From CAZGMJ01 sp964526785 (GTDB lineage: Bacteria; Planctomycetota; Phycisphaerae; Sedimentisphaerales; Anaerobacaceae), in assembly GCA_964526785.1 (NCBI GenBank), contig CAZGMJ010000023.1, positions 1 to 64,000 on the forward strand: a stretch of 64,000 bases of DNA, in the 5' to 3' direction. Made by a program: the position numbers and the translations under genes. The stretch's first letter is position 1, and every line of letters begins with the position of its first letter. The notes under the pieces were generated by a model that saw only the letters and a program-made list of their open reading frames with translations, did not search any database and was not told the origin of the DNA. Positions 63,032 to 64,000 of this stretch are shown here, piece by piece.

Positions 63032-63388
63032 TTACCTGAGGTTCATCGCCGCCTGCATTTGCTGGTATCGCTTCCTCAACACCCGAACCAGTGTTGTGTG
63101 CCGAAGCGTATTCTTGATCATTTCGCCCACTTCCATCTCCAGGTTCACGTCATTGCCGTTCTTCTGTACCGGGGTCTTGCCTGGCTGATACAGCAGCGGT
63201 TCGATGTCTCGCAGGTCGAACTCGCCATTCGACTTGCGCACCGCCGCCAGCAAATCCTCGAATTTCACATCGAGTCTTCGGTAGCCCGGCGTTGCAATGT
63301 TCGCAACGTTGTTTCCTATGGCGGCCTGGCGGAGACTTTCCGCCCGTATGCCGGTCTCAAGGACGTCAAATATGTTTGTTTCTGACAC
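63032..63388 (-). CDS. flgB: proximal rod protein FlgB
   Basis: 118 residues from the GTG at 63388. The rod motif is AIGNNVANIATPGYRRLDVKFEDLL and the C-terminus is VNLEMEVGEMIKNTLRHTTLVRVLRKRYQQMQAAMNL, as in FlgB. The GTG start has GAGG 9 bp upstream and places the rod motif at the family position; ATG 63415, nine residues earlier, is the alternative. First gene of the flgB-flhB block, driven by a sigma-54 promoter at 63447-63462. Confidence 0.93.
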   Translation of the reverse strand: MSETNIFDVLETGIRAESLRQAAIGNNVANIATPGYRRLDVKFEDLLAAVRKSNGEFDLRDIEPLLYQPGKTPVQKNGNDVNLEMEVGEMIKNTLRHTTLVRVLRKRYQQMQAAMNLR

Positions 63389-63446
63389 CGTCCGGTACCT
63401 CAGTACGTATTTCATTGGCAAAAACGTTCTTCAGCGAACGGATTTG

Positions 63447-63462
63447 TGCAATAGTCGTGCCA
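63447..63462 (-). promoter_or_regulatory. sigma-54 promoter of flgB
   Basis: On the minus strand TGGCACGACTATTGCA is a full match to the -24/-12 consensus with exact spacing. Predicted transcription start about 63436, 48 nt before the GTG start of flgB. Confidence 0.85.
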
Positions 63463-63712
63463 GATTGCCGCGGTCCCCGGCGCTCTTGCAGATATCGCCC
63501 GCCAAACGGCCGTACGGCAATTCGTCAATCTTCATTTGCACAGGGACCCAAGGCAGGCTGTCGCAATTCTATACATGAGCGCGTGCTTTTTTGGCGGCCG
63601 GTGTCTTGCAGGCAGGATGTTGGAGCAGGGCCTTTCGTGGCCGGCGCTTGGTCATGGCAGGTCGGAGCAGGCGTTGTCGGTGTGGTCGCAATGTGAGGGC
63701 GATATCACAAAG

Positions 63713-63737
63713 CGGCTATAAGCCGGAAGAATCTTCC
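63713..63737. repeat. two adjacent small palindromes
   Basis: CGGCT-ATA-AGCCG (63713-63725) is followed at once by GGAAGA-A-TCTTCC (63725-63737). They lie about 130 bp before the plus-strand sigma-54 promoter, an enhancer-like distance, but no T-run follows, so a terminator is unlikely. Confidence 0.45.
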
Positions 63738-63867
63738 TTACAGAGGCACTTCTCGCCGCCGTAATGGATTCGACAGCACTGTATGTGGAAAATACTTGTT
63801 AGGGGTGTCGCGGTAAGTCTTGTTGTGTCAAAAGGTTACGTTGCAGTTGTTCCGGTGCGGGTTATGC

Positions 63868-63883
63868 TGGCACAGCACTTGCT
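63868..63883 (+). promoter_or_regulatory. sigma-54 promoter of the right-edge gene
   Basis: TGGCACAGCACTTGCT matches the consensus with exact spacing, differing only in the last base and the base after CAC. The predicted start is near 63894. Confidence 0.8.
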
Positions 63884-63908
63884 CAAGGTAGTGCGTATGG
63901 ATGTTTGT

Positions 63909-64000
63909 ATGCTGACAGAAGTGTTATCGCCGAATGCGGTCGCGACCGCCGATCCAATTCGTTTCGGTGACGCTCGCGAATACCTGGGCAATTCTTCCGG
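63909..64000 (+). CDS. right-edge gene, 3' end missing, unidentified
   Basis: An open frame runs from ATG 63909 (or 63897) to the window end, reading MLTEVLSPNAVATADPIRFG and then a short acidic stretch. The fragment of about 30 residues is too short to identify. It follows a sigma-54 promoter whose predicted start near 63894 fits ATG 63909 with a leader of about 15 nt. It is probably another early flagellar gene, inferred from the promoter alone. Confidence 0.45.
   Translation, partial: MLTEVLSPNAVATADPIRFGDAREYLGNSS

Larger units (their letters stand above)
63389..63908. other. divergent regulatory region upstream of flgB and the right-edge gene
   Basis: About 500 bp without a credible gene. 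It contains back-to-back sigma-54 promoters (minus at 63447-63462, plus at 63868-63883) and a pair of palindromes near 63713-63737. Short plus-strand frames are atypical in composition. Confidence 0.6.

Overview
The window is about 64 kb of a motile, Gram-negative-type bacterium. The gene families, many TPR proteins, a small CxxC zinc-ribbon protein, an LRR-Roc-COR GTPase and tandem GH130 enzymes suggest a planctomycete, perhaps of the Phycisphaerae. That placement is inference: no rRNA or other phylogenetic marker lies here. No tRNA, rRNA, CRISPR array or insertion sequence was recognised.

Left accessory part (1-13.9 kb): a truncated LRR-Roc-COR GTPase, a sodium/solute symporter, a three-gene chemotaxis-type operon read leftward (cheY, cheX, then a CheX-like protein fused to two CBS domains), a receiver-HPt protein, a membrane-anchored coiled-coil protein translationally coupled to two tandem GH130 enzymes, a YkgJ-type Cys-cluster protein, a zinc ribbon and an HPP membrane protein.

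Flagellar block 1 (26.5-14 kb, minus strand): a TPR/STN-like/TPR membrane protein, a second TPR-like protein, an NtrC-type activator, fliL, fliM, fliN, flhA, a small membrane protein, fliA (sigma-28), two small proteins, two lipoproteins and a FlgM-like anti-sigma factor, closed by an intrinsic terminator at 13879-13938. A separate sigma-54 activator gene follows upstream (28.05-26.7 kb).

Flagellar block 2 (28.8-50.4 kb, plus strand): flgD, flgE, a PilZ/YcgR-like gene, flgF, flgG, flgA, flgH, flgI, flgJ, flgN, flgK, flgL, then a glycosyltransferase/TPR island, then fliD. Flagellar block 3 (63.4-50.5 kb, minus strand, convergent with block 2): flgB, flgC, fliE, fliF, fliG, fliH, fliI, fliJ, a MotE-like gene, motA, two consecutive motB-type genes, fliO, fliP, fliQ, fliR, flhB. 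A further gene starts at the right edge. No flagellin, fliK, flhF/flhG or cheA was found in the window.

Five 16-bp sites with GG-N10-GC spacing and strong matches to the sigma-54 -24/-12 consensus lie before the TPR operon, flgD, flgB, fliO and the right-edge gene. With two sigma-54 activators, FliA and a FlgM-like protein also present, this points to a sigma-54 then sigma-28 flagellar cascade. Most unusual features: the TPR/STN-like protein heading the fliL/fliM/fliN operon, paired MotB subunits, glycosyltransferases between flgL and fliD, an adhesin-like domain inserted into FliD, and a FliM without the usual CheY-binding peptide.
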